Shown: positions 32,346 through 40,956 of the stretch, piece after piece
Position numbering within the stretch: the stretch's first letter is position 1
How the letters are laid out: each line of letters begins with the position of its first letter
Assembly (NCBI GenBank): GCA_013043165.1
Contig: JABDOQ010000029.1
Location: 1-40,956 of the forward strand
Length of the DNA: 40,956 nucleotides
Source of the DNA: Woeseiaceae bacterium
GTDB taxonomy: Bacteria > Pseudomonadota > Gammaproteobacteria > Steroidobacterales > Woeseiaceae
Direction: 5' to 3'
The notes under the pieces: model-generated
Told to the model about the DNA's origin: nothing
What the model saw: only the letters and a program-made list of their open reading frames with translations
The model's database searches: none
Program-made: the position numbers and the translations under genes

Positions 32346-33302
32346 ATGAAATTGCTGGCAACGATCTCGTTACTGTTCGTTATTGTCCTCGTCTCTGTCA
32401 GCGCCTATCTTCGCCTGGACAATTCGGGCATAGGCTGTGCGGACTGGCCGCAGTGCTATGGATTGATCGGCAAACCCGCGCAAGAGCAGCCGACGCTAGG
32501 CAGCACCTATGAACGGCTGGCCGTAGAAGCGCAGCAACCCCTGTCCTGGGCGACGCCTGTACACCGCCTCGTTGCAAGCGTGCTCGGCTTGCTGGTGTTG
32601 GGCATGGCCCTGCTTTCCGCGCGGCAACGCAGAGATCGGCTACTGTCATTTTCACTGCTCGGCCTGACCGTGTTTCTTGCCTGGCTCGGCATATACTCGG
32701 GGGGGCTACACAACCCGGCCGTGGTCATGGGAAATCTCGGCGGCGGCTTCATGATGTTGGGGCTGCTTGGCTGGATGGTGTTTCGGGACGCGCGTCCCCG
32801 TGCCAACGGGTCAACTGTCGTGCGCCGCTGGGTCATTGCGGCCCTCGTTTTGCTTTGCCTGCAAATTGCACTCGGGGGACTTACGAGCGCGAACTTTGCG
32901 GCCTCGGCGTGTCAAACAATACCGGACTGCCACGGCAGCTGGCTGCCCGGCAGCAACCTGCGGACGGCATTTGATTTGACGCGCCAACATGAAATCGGGC
33001 CTACAGGGCTGGCCCTGGGCGGACCGGAACGAACCGATATTCACAAATTGCACCGCATCGTCGCCGTGTTGGCAGCGCTGGTCGTGATCACAGCAGGGCT
33101 GCTCGCATTGGCAGCCGGGCTCGGGCTAACGGCCGTATTCGTCGTCGCAATACTCGTTGCAGAGTTTTCCGTTGGGGTCGCCGCAATACTGACGGATCTC
33201 CCCATTAGCATTGCCGTGGCACACAACTGGCTTGCTGCCATGCTGCTTCTGAGCCTGATAAGATTGCTCGCCGAGTGCCGCGATCGGACGGTGCTCCCTT
33301 AA
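32346..33302 (+). CDS. Heme A synthase homologue, cysteine-pair type (CtaA-like)
   Basis: 318 residues with about eight TM segments. The extracytoplasmic cysteine pairs of the CtaA type are present: Cys31/Cys37 in GIGCADWPQCYG and Cys189/Cys195 in ACQTIPDCHGSW. Candidate heme ligands are His73 (PVHRLVAS), His122, His233/His236 (DIHKLHRIVA) and His293 (VAHNWLAAM). Heme A synthase oxidises the C8 methyl of heme O. It lies directly before a second, cysteine-free homologue with no gap. Two possibilities remain: both make heme A, or this one acts on another step. No ctaB/cyoE is in the window. Confidence 0.85.
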   Translation: MKLLATISLLFVIVLVSVSAYLRLDNSGIGCADWPQCYGLIGKPAQEQPTLGSTYERLAVEAQQPLSWATPVHRLVASVLGLLVLGMALLSARQRRDRLLSFSLLGLTVFLAWLGIYSGGLHNPAVVMGNLGGGFMMLGLLGWMVFRDARPRANGSTVVRRWVIAALVLLCLQIALGGLTSANFAASACQTIPDCHGSWLPGSNLRTAFDLTRQHEIGPTGLALGGPERTDIHKLHRIVAVLAALVVITAGLLALAAGLGLTAVFVVAILVAEFSVGVAAILTDLPISIAVAHNWLAAMLLLSLIRLLAECRDRTVLP

Positions 33303-34337
33303 ATGGATGACGACGTGGAAAAATACGCACAGGATCGCGCGGTCGCGACCTGGCTTCTGATTTGTTGCGGACTTGTGTTTGCGATGGTCGTGCTGGGCGG
33401 CTTCACGCGGCTGACCGGGTCCGGCCTTTCGATCGTCGACTGGCGACCTCTAATGGGCATTCTGCCGCCAATGAGCGGCGCAGAATGGCAGCGGGTATTC
33501 GAGCTTTACCAGCAGTCGCCCGAATTTCAAAACATCAATTCCCACATGGACGTCGATGCATTCAAGGGTATTTACTGGCTGGAATACCTGCACAGGCTAC
33601 TCGGCCGCACGATCGGTGTCGTTTTTCTCGTGCCGTTCATCGTTTTCGTAATAAGGGGTTACATCCAGAAATCGGAGTGGCCGAAATACCTGCTGATGTT
33701 CATCCTCGGTGGACTACAGGGCCTGCTTGGCTGGTACATGGTAAAAAGCGGTCTCGTCGATGTGCCTCGGGTCAGCCAGTACCGACTTACCGCACACCTT
33801 GTCGCCGCTTTTCTGATCTATGCGTATATGTTCTGGGTGGCGATGTCCTTGTTGTTTCCGGCCAATGCAAGCGCCGCGAAGCATCCGTGGTACGGCAGAA
33901 CGCTGGCCCTTGCCGCACTTGTGTCCGTGACGATTATCTCGGGCGGCTTTGTCGCCGGGCTCAGGGCCGGCAAGATTTATAATACATTCCCGATGATGGG
34001 CGACTATTGGCTGCCGCCCGGACTAATGGCTCTGGAGCCGTTCTGGCGGAATTTCTTCGACAACATGACGACCGTACAGTTCGATCATCGCTGGCTTGCG
34101 CTTCTGACTTTCACGGCTATCCTCGTCTATTGGTTCCACGCCCGAAAAGCGGATTTGCCAAAACGCGCGCGGCCCGCGGTGAACGCCTTATTGCACACTT
34201 CCGTGCTGCAGGTTGCCCTGGGCATTGCTACCGTATTGCTCGCTGTTCCGGTCCTGCTCGGGGCTCTGCACCAGGCCGTGGCCATGCTGCTGTTCACGGT
34301 CGCGCTTTACCTGGTTCACGCCCTGCGGCGTGCCTGA
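33303..34337 (+). CDS. ctaA: Heme A synthase, COX15 type
   Basis: 344 residues with about eight TM segments. It carries the COX15/type-2 motifs VVLGGFTRLTGSGLSIVDWRPLMG, GIYWLEYLHRLLGRTIG, ILGGLQGLLGWYMVKSGL, RLTAHLVAAF, GKIYNTFPMMGDYWLPPGL, and FDHRWLALL with ALHQAVAM. The heme-binding histidines are conserved and no extracytoplasmic cysteine pair is present, unlike the preceding paralogue. It converts heme O to heme A in the cytoplasmic membrane, supplying the a-type hemes expected for the neighbouring oxidase. Its ATG directly follows the TAA of the other heme A synthase homologue. Confidence 0.9.
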   Translation: MDDDVEKYAQDRAVATWLLICCGLVFAMVVLGGFTRLTGSGLSIVDWRPLMGILPPMSGAEWQRVFELYQQSPEFQNINSHMDVDAFKGIYWLEYLHRLLGRTIGVVFLVPFIVFVIRGYIQKSEWPKYLLMFILGGLQGLLGWYMVKSGLVDVPRVSQYRLTAHLVAAFLIYAYMFWVAMSLLFPANASAAKHPWYGRTLALAALVSVTIISGGFVAGLRAGKIYNTFPMMGDYWLPPGLMALEPFWRNFFDNMTTVQFDHRWLALLTFTAILVYWFHARKADLPKRARPAVNALLHTSVLQVALGIATVLLAVPVLLGALHQAVAMLLFTVALYLVHALRRA

Positions 34338-34409
34338 GCGCCAAACCACAGTGGAATTTCGGCAATTACCCATGGCCGGAGGCGACGAAATCAGGGACGA
34401 TTTGTACTC

Positions 34410-35822
34410 ATGATCAACGATACCGACCAATCGCAGGGCCAAACGGGCGTCTGCTTCGACACGGACCTCATCGTGCGCTATGGGGGCCGAGGGCCGCGTT
34501 ACACCTCTTATCCGACGGCCCTGCAGTTTAGCGACGGCGTAACGGAAGACGATTACAAACGTCACGCTATCGCAAGCAACGATAGCGATGTGCCGCTGTC
34601 TTTGTACGTGCACATCCCGTTTTGTCACTCGCTCTGTTATTACTGCGGCTGCAATAAAATTGTTACGCACAACCAGGCGCGCGTCGATCGCTACCTTGAA
34701 ATGCTGTATCGGGAAATCGAAATGCAGGCGACGCTGTTTGATCGCAGCCGCAAGATAGAACAGCTGCATTTCGGCGGCGGCACGCCGACTTACCTCGACG
34801 GCGATCAACTCGCCGACCTGATGGATCACTTGCGCAAGGCGTTTAACTTCGATGACAGCGATGATCGCGAGTTTTCGATCGAAGTGGATCCGAGGACAGT
34901 CGATGCGGGTCGCATTCGACACCTGGCCGAGCTCGGTTTCAACCGCCTGAGTCTCGGCATTCAGGATTTCGATCCTGACGTGCAGGAAGCCGTGAATCGC
35001 GCTCAGACACCGGACGAGGTGCGGAATCTCGTCACGAGTGCTATTGAATCAGGCTTCGGATCAATTTCGTTCGACCTCATCTACGGTCTGCCACACCAGA
35101 CCGTTGAAAGTTTCAGCACGACGCTCGATCTCGTCATCGCCATGAAACCGGACAGGCTCGCAGTTTATAACTACGCCCATCTTCCGCAGCGTTTCAAAGG
35201 TCAGCGTATGATCAACGCCGGCGATATACCGCTGCCCGAAACCAAGCTGGAGTTACTGCATCACACTATCGACAAGCTGTGCGGGGCAGGATACGTCTAT
35301 ATCGGTATGGATCATTTCGCACTTCCCGACGACGAGCTGGTCCAGGCGCGTGGCAACGGCACGCTGCAGCGCAACTTCCAGGGCTATTCGACGCACCGCC
35401 AGTGCGATCTCGTTTCTCTCGGCGTCAGTGCTATCAGCCATATCGGCAACCTGTTTGCGCAGAACGCGATTACGACGATGGAATATGAGGCGATGATCGA
35501 AAACGGAGAACTGCCAATACGTAAAGGCATCGAAGTCGACGATGACGACCTGCTGCGCGCCGACGTGATCCAGGCATTGATGTGCTATGACAGCCTGTCA
35601 TTTGACGATTTCGGTGCGCAGCACGGCATCGATTTTCAGAAGCACTTCGCCACCGAGATCAAGCGCCTTATCCCCCTCGCTGAGGACGAACTGGTTGAAG
35701 TGGATGAGTCTGGCGTTGCCATCACGCAAAAAGGCCGCCTGTTGCTTCGCAGTATCGCGATGGTCTTCGACCGCTATATTGACCAGGCCGAGAACGACAA
35801 CCGCTTCTCGAAAGCTATCTGA
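34410..35822 (+). CDS. hemN: Oxygen-independent coproporphyrinogen III oxidase (radical SAM)
   Basis: 470 residues. The radical-SAM cluster motif is CHSLCYYCGC, giving Cys72, Cys76, Cys79 and Cys81 as in true HemN. The upstream YGGRGPRYTSYPTALQF and downstream LHFGGGTPTYL, EVDPRTVD, RLSLGIQDFDPDVQ and DLIYGLPHQT are diagnostic of HemN rather than HemW. It decarboxylates coproporphyrinogen III in heme synthesis without oxygen, which fits a cell that respires at low oxygen or with nitrogen oxides. It follows the heme A synthases by 72 bases and converges with ilvE. Confidence 0.95.
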   Translation: MINDTDQSQGQTGVCFDTDLIVRYGGRGPRYTSYPTALQFSDGVTEDDYKRHAIASNDSDVPLSLYVHIPFCHSLCYYCGCNKIVTHNQARVDRYLEMLYREIEMQATLFDRSRKIEQLHFGGGTPTYLDGDQLADLMDHLRKAFNFDDSDDREFSIEVDPRTVDAGRIRHLAELGFNRLSLGIQDFDPDVQEAVNRAQTPDEVRNLVTSAIESGFGSISFDLIYGLPHQTVESFSTTLDLVIAMKPDRLAVYNYAHLPQRFKGQRMINAGDIPLPETKLELLHHTIDKLCGAGYVYIGMDHFALPDDELVQARGNGTLQRNFQGYSTHRQCDLVSLGVSAISHIGNLFAQNAITTMEYEAMIENGELPIRKGIEVDDDDLLRADVIQALMCYDSLSFDDFGAQHGIDFQKHFATEIKRLIPLAEDELVEVDESGVAITQKGRLLLRSIAMVFDRYIDQAENDNRFSKAI

Positions 35823-35836
35823 GCCACAAATAAACG

Positions 35837-36829
35837 CTAGCCGACCTCGGTCAGCCAGCCGTGCGTGTCTTTCGCAATACCGTACTGAATGTCCTGCAGC
35901 GCTTTCTGCAGCCTGGCAGTGTTGGTGCCCGCGCTGCCGTCGCGCACAGCGATTTCTTTACCGTTGTAGACGAGTGCGCCGACAGGCGAAAGGCACGCCG
36001 CGGTACCGGACAAGGTCGCCTCGTAGGTTGACACCCATTCGAGCAGCTGACGAACCGTGAAATTCTTCTCACTGATCTGGTAGCCGAGTTCGGCGCCGAG
36101 CTTCAGGATCGAATCGCGCGTCATGCCATGCAGAAACGACGTATCGAGAGGCTTCGTGATGATCTCGTCGTCACTGATCAGGAGGAAGTTCGCGGCGCCG
36201 GTTTCCTGCACGTCGCCATTCGGGCAAAACAGAACCTGATCAACGCCATATTTCTCCTTGGCCGCAAGCGTTGGGCCCAGCGCTGAAGCATAGTTGCCGC
36301 CCGTTTTCGTACTGCCCAGCTGTTCCGTCGTTCTCGCCCGCTTGTCTTCGACGAGCAGTTTGAGCGTGGCCGCGCCACCGGCGAAGTAGTCGCCGACCGG
36401 GGACGCCAGAACGAATAGTGTCGCCTCGGTCGATGGCGCTGCAGCCGCACCGATATTCCGCAGTGTGCCGATCAATGTGGGACGCAGGTAAAGCGAGCTC
36501 GGTGGCTCAGGAATGTCCGGCAAATGGTGTGCGACCAGGCCTTTGACCATGTTTGCGAGCATACCGGCATCCGGCACCGGCAGGCGGAGCGACGCCGCGC
36601 TTCTCTGCATTCGCGCGACGTGGTCGTGAAGCCTAAATATATGGCCCTTGCCGTCCTTCCATCGATACGCCTTGAAGCCCTCGAAGCAGCTGCTGGCGTA
36701 ATGAAATACGTGTGCTGCCGGGTGCATCGGCAGCGGCGCCAGCGGTTGGATTGACGGCACCTGCCACGCGCCGTCCTCATAGCGCACGATGGAAATTTCG
36801 TTGCAAAATTCTGTGCCAAACTGGCTCAT
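35837..36829 (-). CDS. ilvE: Branched-chain amino acid aminotransferase
   Basis: 330 residues from the ATG at 36829, preceded by AGGA at five bases; an upstream TTG in the same frame lacks a ribosome site. PLP-dependent fold-IV motifs are clear: FHYASSCFEGFKAYR, the PLP-lysine region STKTGGNYASAL, QVLFCPNGDVQETGAANFLL, and TRDSILKLGAELGY. It exchanges the amino group of Leu, Ile and Val with 2-oxoglutarate. The sequence resembles the eukaryotic-type (class II) branched-chain group rather than enterobacterial IlvE. It is transcribed alone, divergent from the aminotransferase to its right. Confidence 0.92.
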   Translation of the reverse strand: MSQFGTEFCNEISIVRYEDGAWQVPSIQPLAPLPMHPAAHVFHYASSCFEGFKAYRWKDGKGHIFRLHDHVARMQRSAASLRLPVPDAGMLANMVKGLVAHHLPDIPEPPSSLYLRPTLIGTLRNIGAAAAPSTEATLFVLASPVGDYFAGGAATLKLLVEDKRARTTEQLGSTKTGGNYASALGPTLAAKEKYGVDQVLFCPNGDVQETGAANFLLISDDEIITKPLDTSFLHGMTRDSILKLGAELGYQISEKNFTVRQLLEWVSTYEATLSGTAACLSPVGALVYNGKEIAVRDGSAGTNTARLQKALQDIQYGIAKDTHGWLTEVG

Positions 36830-36969
36830 TGTATTCCTGGTTCTGGTGGACAAACTGGGGATCGTAACCTTGCCACTAATCGACTGTTGTTTGCCACCGT
36901 AATAACCCGTATTTCTTGCCCGCGATCAAAGCCCTGGTGGTGTAGTCCGGTAAAGTCCTGCATAACTCA

Positions 36970-36999
36970 TTGTTTAACGATGCTGTGCAGGCGTACACT
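36970..36999 (+). promoter_or_regulatory. Candidate sigma-70 promoter for the omega-aminotransferase operon
   Basis: TTGTTT and TACACT are separated by 18 bases, and the -10 box ends 34 bases before the ATG. It sits in the 200-base divergent region with ilvE. Match quality is moderate. Confidence 0.4.
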
Positions 37000-37033
37000 C
37001 TCAGGACCTGTCGCCCAACACACCGGAGAATGG

Positions 37034-38359
37034 ATGATGAGCGCCGCTCTCACGAACCTGGACGCCTATTGGCTGCCGTTTACGGCCAACCGTGATTTCA
37101 AGAAGAAACCCAGAGTAATCACAGGCGCATCGGGCCACTACTACACGGCCAGCGACGGCTCGAGGCTGTACGACACATTCTCTGGCCTTTGGACTTCGGG
37201 TCTGGGCCACTGCCATCCGAAGATTGTCGAGGCTGTTCAGCAACAGGTCGCTACGCTCGACTACTGCATGGGCTTCCAGGTCACGAACGACAAGGCCGTC
37301 GCGTTGGCGGATCGGGTCACAGCCATGGCACCGGAGGGCATCACGAGATGCTTCTTCACGAATTCGGGTTCCGAGTCGGTCGATACGGCGTTGAAAATAG
37401 CGCTCGGCTATCACCGTGCCCGCGGGGAAGGCAATCGCACCAGGCTGATCGGCCGCGAACGCGGTTACCATGGCGTGAACTTCGGCGGCATGTCCGTCGG
37501 CGGCATGGTTCCGAATCGCAAGGTTTTTAGCCCTAACCTGATCCCGGGCGTGGATCACATCCGTCACACGCAAGACCTCGAACACAATGCATTCACCCGC
37601 GGACAACCCGCGTGGGGAGCGCATCTCGCTGACGATCTCGAACGGCTCTGTGCGCTGCACGATGGCAGCAACATTGCGGCTGTCATCGTTGAGCCCGTGG
37701 CCGGTTCCACGGGCGTATTACCTCCGCCAGTCGGCTACCTCGAGCGGCTGCGTGAGATCTGCGACAAGCATGGCATCCTGCTGATATTTGATGAGGTGAT
37801 CGCCGCATTCGGCCGCCTCGCCCGGCCGTTCGGAGCGCAGCGATTTAACGTAATGCCCGACATCATTACGACAGCCAAAGGCCTTACTAACGGCGTCATT
37901 CCGATGGGCGCGGTACTGGTTCGCGACTCGATCTACGACGCATTCATGCAGGGACCCGAGCATATGATCGAACTTTTTCACGGTTACACGTACTCGGGAC
38001 ACCCGGTCGCGGCAGCAGCCGGGCTGGCCACAATGGATGTTTACGACGAGGAAGGCACGTTCGAACAGGCCGCCACGCTGGAGCAGCATTTCGAAGACCT
38101 GCTGCATTCGTTCGCCGACCATAAACACGTCATCGACGTGCGCAATTTCGGCCTGATGGGCGCCATAGAAATGGCGCCGCGCGAGGGCGCGCCTGGCGCC
38201 CGGGGCGGTGAAGCTCACAAGAAGTGCTTCTGGGACGAGCACCTGGTGATCCGCAACGGCATGGACACCCTGCAGTTCTCGCCTTTCCTGAATTCAAAAC
38301 CCGATGAGATGCAGAAATCGTTTGAGACGATCCGTCGTATCCTCGATACGATCGAGTAG
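37034..38359 (+). CDS. Omega-amino acid (beta-alanine):pyruvate aminotransferase
   Basis: 441 residues from the first of two ATG codons, with GGAG five bases upstream; the longer open frame upstream is unsupported. Class III fold-I aminotransferase motifs are LYDTFSGLWTSGLGHCHP, FTNSGSESVDTALKIA, RERGYHGVNFGG, IVEPVAGSTGVLPPP, LIFDEVIAAFGRLARPFG and the PLP lysine in TTAKGLTNGVIPMG. The start NLDAYWLPFTANRDFKKKPR is characteristic of beta-alanine:pyruvate aminotransferases. It gives malonate semialdehyde and alanine from beta-alanine and pyruvate. The neighbouring semialdehyde dehydrogenase, 24 bases downstream, takes the product on. Confidence 0.9.
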   Translation: MMSAALTNLDAYWLPFTANRDFKKKPRVITGASGHYYTASDGSRLYDTFSGLWTSGLGHCHPKIVEAVQQQVATLDYCMGFQVTNDKAVALADRVTAMAPEGITRCFFTNSGSESVDTALKIALGYHRARGEGNRTRLIGRERGYHGVNFGGMSVGGMVPNRKVFSPNLIPGVDHIRHTQDLEHNAFTRGQPAWGAHLADDLERLCALHDGSNIAAVIVEPVAGSTGVLPPPVGYLERLREICDKHGILLIFDEVIAAFGRLARPFGAQRFNVMPDIITTAKGLTNGVIPMGAVLVRDSIYDAFMQGPEHMIELFHGYTYSGHPVAAAAGLATMDVYDEEGTFEQAATLEQHFEDLLHSFADHKHVIDVRNFGLMGAIEMAPREGAPGARGGEAHKKCFWDEHLVIRNGMDTLQFSPFLNSKPDEMQKSFETIRRILDTIE

Positions 38360-38383
38360 CTGCGAACGATACCCGGAGGCACT

Positions 38384-39913
38384 ATGAGCGCCAGACCCGC
38401 AAGCAAAATCGACGTAGCGAACGTCGTTGGCCACTTCATCAACGGCGCAGACTTCCCTGACGATAATCGGCCTGAACCGATAACAAATCCTGCGACGGGC
38501 AAGGTGACCCGACATGTTGCGATGGCATCACGACAAACGGTCGAAAGTGCAATCGCTGCGGCTGAAACGGCGTTTCCTGCGTGGCGCAACACGCCGCCTG
38601 CGAAGCGAGCACGCATCATGTTTCGTTTCAAACAGCTATTGGAGGAACATGCCGACGAAATCGCTGCAGCGATCACCGACGAGCACGGCAAGGTCCTGGA
38701 TGATGCGATGGGCGAATTCGGGCGCGGAGTCGAAGTCGTCGACTATGCCTGCGGCATTCCGGAACTGTTGAAGGGCGAATACACGCGTAATGTCGGGCCT
38801 GGCATTGACAGCTGGTCCGACCATCAGCCGCTCGGGGTTGTGGCCGGAATTACGCCGTTCAATTTTCCGGCGATGGTGCCCATGTGGATGTACCCGATGG
38901 CAATCGCCTGCGGCAATACGTTCGTATTGAAACCGTCGGAAAAAGATCCTTCTGCGCCAATGATCGTCGCACGCTTGTTCAAGGAAGCCGGTTTGCCCGA
39001 CGGCGTATTCAACCTGGTCAACGGCGACAAGGAAGCCGTGGACACTTTACTCAATGACCCTCGCATACAGGCGGTGAGCTTTGTGGGATCGACGCCCGTT
39101 GCGGAGTATATCTACCGCACGGGTACGAAAAATGGCAAGCGTGTGCAAGCCCTTGGCGGCGCGAAGAACCACGCGATCATCATGCCCGATGCAGATGTAG
39201 ACAATGCCGTGAACGCCCTGATGGGAGCGGCGTTTGGCTCCTGTGGCGAGCGCTGCATGGCGATCTCGGTGGCCGTATGCGTCGGTGACGATACCGCTGA
39301 TACGGTAGTAGGCAAACTGCAGGAAGAAACTGCGAATCTCAAGGTGGGGGCGGGAACCGACAACGCCAATCACATGGGTCCACTCGTGACGAAAGCGCAT
39401 CACGAAAAAGTGCGTGGCTACGTTGACCTGGGCGTTGAAGAAGGCGCCGACCTCGTCGCCGATGGTCGGGGCCTTGTTGTTGCAGGGCATGAAGACGGAT
39501 ATTTCCTCGGGCCCTGCCTGTTCGACAGGGTAACGCCGGATATGCGCATCTACCAGGAAGAGATCTTCGGCCCCGTGCTTTGCGTCGTGCGCGCCGAATC
39601 CGAAGAACAGGCCATGCAGATGATCGATGATCATGAATTCGGCAACGGCACCTGCATTTTTACGCGCGACGGCGAGGCTGCCCGCTATTTCGCAGACAAC
39701 ATCAAGGTCGGCATGGTTGGCATCAACGTACCGCTGCCGGTGCCTGTCGCCTACCACAGCTTTGGCGGCTGGAAACGTTCCCTGTTCGGTGACCTGTACG
39801 CCTATGGCCCGGATAGCATCCGTTTCTATACGCGTCGCAAGACAATTACGCAGCGCTGGCCGTCCGGTGGCGTCCGCGAAAAGGCGCAGTTCTCGTTCCC
39901 AGGCCGCCAGTAG
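38384..39913 (+). CDS. mmsA: Methylmalonate/malonate-semialdehyde dehydrogenase (CoA-acylating)
   Basis: 509 residues, the usual length. Aldehyde dehydrogenase motifs are GVVAGITPFNFPAMVPMWM, FVLKPSEKDPSAP, the NAD loop VSFVGSTPVAEYIY, and the catalytic cysteine in FGSCGERCMAIS. The late EEIFGPVLCVV and the C-terminal PVPVAYHSFGGWKRSLFGD are typical of MmsA. It turns malonate or methylmalonate semialdehyde, NAD+ and CoA into acetyl- or propionyl-CoA and CO2. GGAGG precedes the ATG. Together with the aminotransferase it forms a short route from beta-alanine, a pyrimidine breakdown product, to acetyl-CoA. It might also serve valine catabolism. Confidence 0.95.
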   Translation: MSARPASKIDVANVVGHFINGADFPDDNRPEPITNPATGKVTRHVAMASRQTVESAIAAAETAFPAWRNTPPAKRARIMFRFKQLLEEHADEIAAAITDEHGKVLDDAMGEFGRGVEVVDYACGIPELLKGEYTRNVGPGIDSWSDHQPLGVVAGITPFNFPAMVPMWMYPMAIACGNTFVLKPSEKDPSAPMIVARLFKEAGLPDGVFNLVNGDKEAVDTLLNDPRIQAVSFVGSTPVAEYIYRTGTKNGKRVQALGGAKNHAIIMPDADVDNAVNALMGAAFGSCGERCMAISVAVCVGDDTADTVVGKLQEETANLKVGAGTDNANHMGPLVTKAHHEKVRGYVDLGVEEGADLVADGRGLVVAGHEDGYFLGPCLFDRVTPDMRIYQEEIFGPVLCVVRAESEEQAMQMIDDHEFGNGTCIFTRDGEAARYFADNIKVGMVGINVPLPVPVAYHSFGGWKRSLFGDLYAYGPDSIRFYTRRKTITQRWPSGGVREKAQFSFPGRQ

Positions 39914-39959
39914 CGGTTTCTGAGCTACAATCACTGTCCCACTCATTTCGGAGACAGTG

Positions 39960-40838
39960 ATGAAAATGCTCGCCATTCTGCCATTATTTGTGGCGTCGCT
40001 GGCGTTTGCCCAGGACGCTGAAATCACGTTCAGTTCCTCTGAAATCGAACCCGGCATCTTCATGGTCGAGGCCAGGGGCGGCTTCGGTGGCGGAAACATG
40101 GCAGTCCTTGTCGGCGAAGGTCATGTCGCAATGATTGACGATGGCTTGCCGCCGCTCGCCGAAAATCTGCTGGCGCACGTTACCGAGACGGCAGGCGGGC
40201 CGATCGACTTCATGGTCAACACGCACGTTCACGGCGACCATGCCGGCGGCAATGCTGTCTTCGCCGACAAAGGCACGGTCGTTTTCGCCCACGACAACAT
40301 CCGCAAACGGCTGCTGGCAGACCCGTCGGGGGCCGGCGGTCCGGGCGGATTGCCGGTCATTACTTTCGGTGATGGAGTAACATTCCATCTCGGAAAGATC
40401 GAGGCTCGGGTCAAACATCTGCCGAAAGCCCATACCGACGGTGACGCCGTAATTCACTTTCCGGGCGCAAACGTTATTCACACCGGCGACATCCTGTTTC
40501 ACGGCATCTTCCCGTACATTGACCTGGACAACGGTGGCACGGTCGACGGCTACATTGCCGCGCAGCAGCAAATCCTGTCCATGGCCAGCGAGGAAACGAA
40601 AATCATACCGGGCCACGGATCGTTAACCGACAAAGACGGCATGAGGACCGACATCGACATGTTGATTGACGCCAGAGCGCTGGTTAAAGCGCTGCTCGAC
40701 CAGGGCAACAGCAGCGACGATGTGCTCGAAGCCAACCCTCTGGCGAAGTATGATTCCTATAGCTGGGACTTCATCACGACGGAACGCATGACGCAAACCC
40801 TGATTCGCTCACTGACAACGAACCAAGGAAACAAATGA
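39960..40838 (+). CDS. Secreted metallo-beta-lactamase-fold hydrolase
   Basis: 292 residues from the ATG at 39960, with GGAG six bases upstream. The signal peptide is MKMLAILPLFVASLAFA. Metal-site motifs are THVHGDHAGG (His89, His91, Asp93, His94), His158 in KAHTDGD, Asp177 in HTGDILF and His219 in IIPGHG, so a binuclear zinc or iron site is complete. The group includes lactonases, quinoprotein relay-type SoxH proteins and lactamases; the substrate cannot be told. Beta-lactam activity is not implied. It overlaps the next gene by ATGA. Confidence 0.85.
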   Translation: MKMLAILPLFVASLAFAQDAEITFSSSEIEPGIFMVEARGGFGGGNMAVLVGEGHVAMIDDGLPPLAENLLAHVTETAGGPIDFMVNTHVHGDHAGGNAVFADKGTVVFAHDNIRKRLLADPSGAGGPGGLPVITFGDGVTFHLGKIEARVKHLPKAHTDGDAVIHFPGANVIHTGDILFHGIFPYIDLDNGGTVDGYIAAQQQILSMASEETKIIPGHGSLTDKDGMRTDIDMLIDARALVKALLDQGNSSDDVLEANPLAKYDSYSWDFITTERMTQTLIRSLTTNQGNK

Positions 40839-40956
40839 ACAACAATCAAGCCGCCGACTTCGTCAACAACATGTGGGATGACTCGATCGTTCCGGAGATA
40901 TCGGAATACATCAAGGTTCCGAACAAGTCGCCGTCGTTTGACCCCGACTGGGCGAA
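40835..40956 (+). CDS. N-terminus of an M20-type metallopeptidase
   Basis: 40 complete codons are visible before the window ends. The peptide MNNNQAADFVNNMWDDSIVP continues through LxEYI-like EISEYIKVPNKSPSFDPDWA, the typical opening of M20-family dipeptidases. AAGGA lies five bases before the ATG, and the start overlaps the hydrolase stop by four bases. No catalytic residues are yet in view, so the family call rests on this opening alone. Confidence 0.6.
   Translation, partial: MNNNQAADFVNNMWDDSIVPEISEYIKVPNKSPSFDPDWA

Noticed and set aside
39047..40099. 350-residue minus-strand frame
   Set aside because: It is antisense to mmsA and the start of the hydrolase, both of which have intact family motifs; it has no recognisable fold signature.
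39960..40838. Metallo-beta-lactamase fold read as an antibiotic-resistance gene
   Set aside because: Only the general metal-site motifs are present; the fold serves many hydrolases, and the context is catabolic with a peptidase.

Overview
The window looks like chromosomal DNA of a free-living, respiring gammaproteobacterium. The grounds are about 55-60% GC, compact operons joined by ATGA overlaps, a CspA-type cold-shock protein, glpK, hemN and COX15/CtaA-type genes. A marine Woeseiales/Chromatiales-like lineage is my guess; I cannot prove it without a search.

Layout. (1) 1-3.5 kb: the 5' end of a secreted protein gene, an intact IS1182-family insertion sequence, a flavin-binding PNPOx-like protein, a SnoaL-like lipoprotein, and intergenic DNA with degenerate repeats. 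(2) 3.5-17.5 kb, all on the minus strand: an eleven-gene envelope phospho-signalling cluster. In transcription order it encodes a soluble Ser/Thr kinase with four zinc ribbons, a PP2C phosphatase, a Gly/Ser-repeat lipoprotein, a second lipoprotein, a membrane Ser/Thr kinase with TPRs, an FHA-TM-PEGA-FGE-like protein, a small acidic secreted protein, a MotA/TolQ/ExbB-type channel protein, an Hsp70-like/FHA fusion, and two single-TM coiled-coil VWA proteins. Both VWA proteins carry an Asp in an ExbD-like TM motif (FLDC). I read the set as a proton-channel (stator-like) machine in which VWA proteins replace ExbD/TolR/MotB, controlled by reversible phosphorylation. This is the best candidate for an undescribed system. 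(3) 17.5-21.3 kb: glpK overlaps the first kinase gene by one base and is preceded by a decayed hotdog thioesterase and acetoacetyl-CoA synthetase, so the signalling cluster may be read through from a metabolic operon.

(4) 21.4-24 kb: a membrane-anchored peroxiredoxin-like protein, a DUF7009-like protein, a cold-shock protein and an FMN L-lactate dehydrogenase. (5) 24.2-31.5 kb: a respiratory/NO region. It contains an atypical stand-alone heme-copper subunit I with a small 2-TM partner, bacteriohemerythrin, a cytochrome b/ferredoxin/FlpD-like fusion, a SCO protein, and a B-family heme-copper subunit I/CuA subunit II pair plus a 54-residue TM subunit. The B-family catalytic subunit lacks the usual cross-linked Tyr, and the gene order resembles the norSY-senC (sNOR) arrangement. 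(6) 31.7-35.8 kb, plus strand: a DUF1566 lipoprotein, two tandem dissimilar heme A synthase homologues and hemN, which fit heme supply for the neighbouring oxidases.

(7) 35.8-41 kb: branched-chain aminotransferase on the minus strand. On the plus strand, an omega-amino acid:pyruvate aminotransferase and methylmalonate/malonate-semialdehyde dehydrogenase form a beta-alanine to acetyl-CoA route, followed by a secreted metallo-beta-lactamase-fold hydrolase and the start of an M20-type peptidase cut by the window edge.
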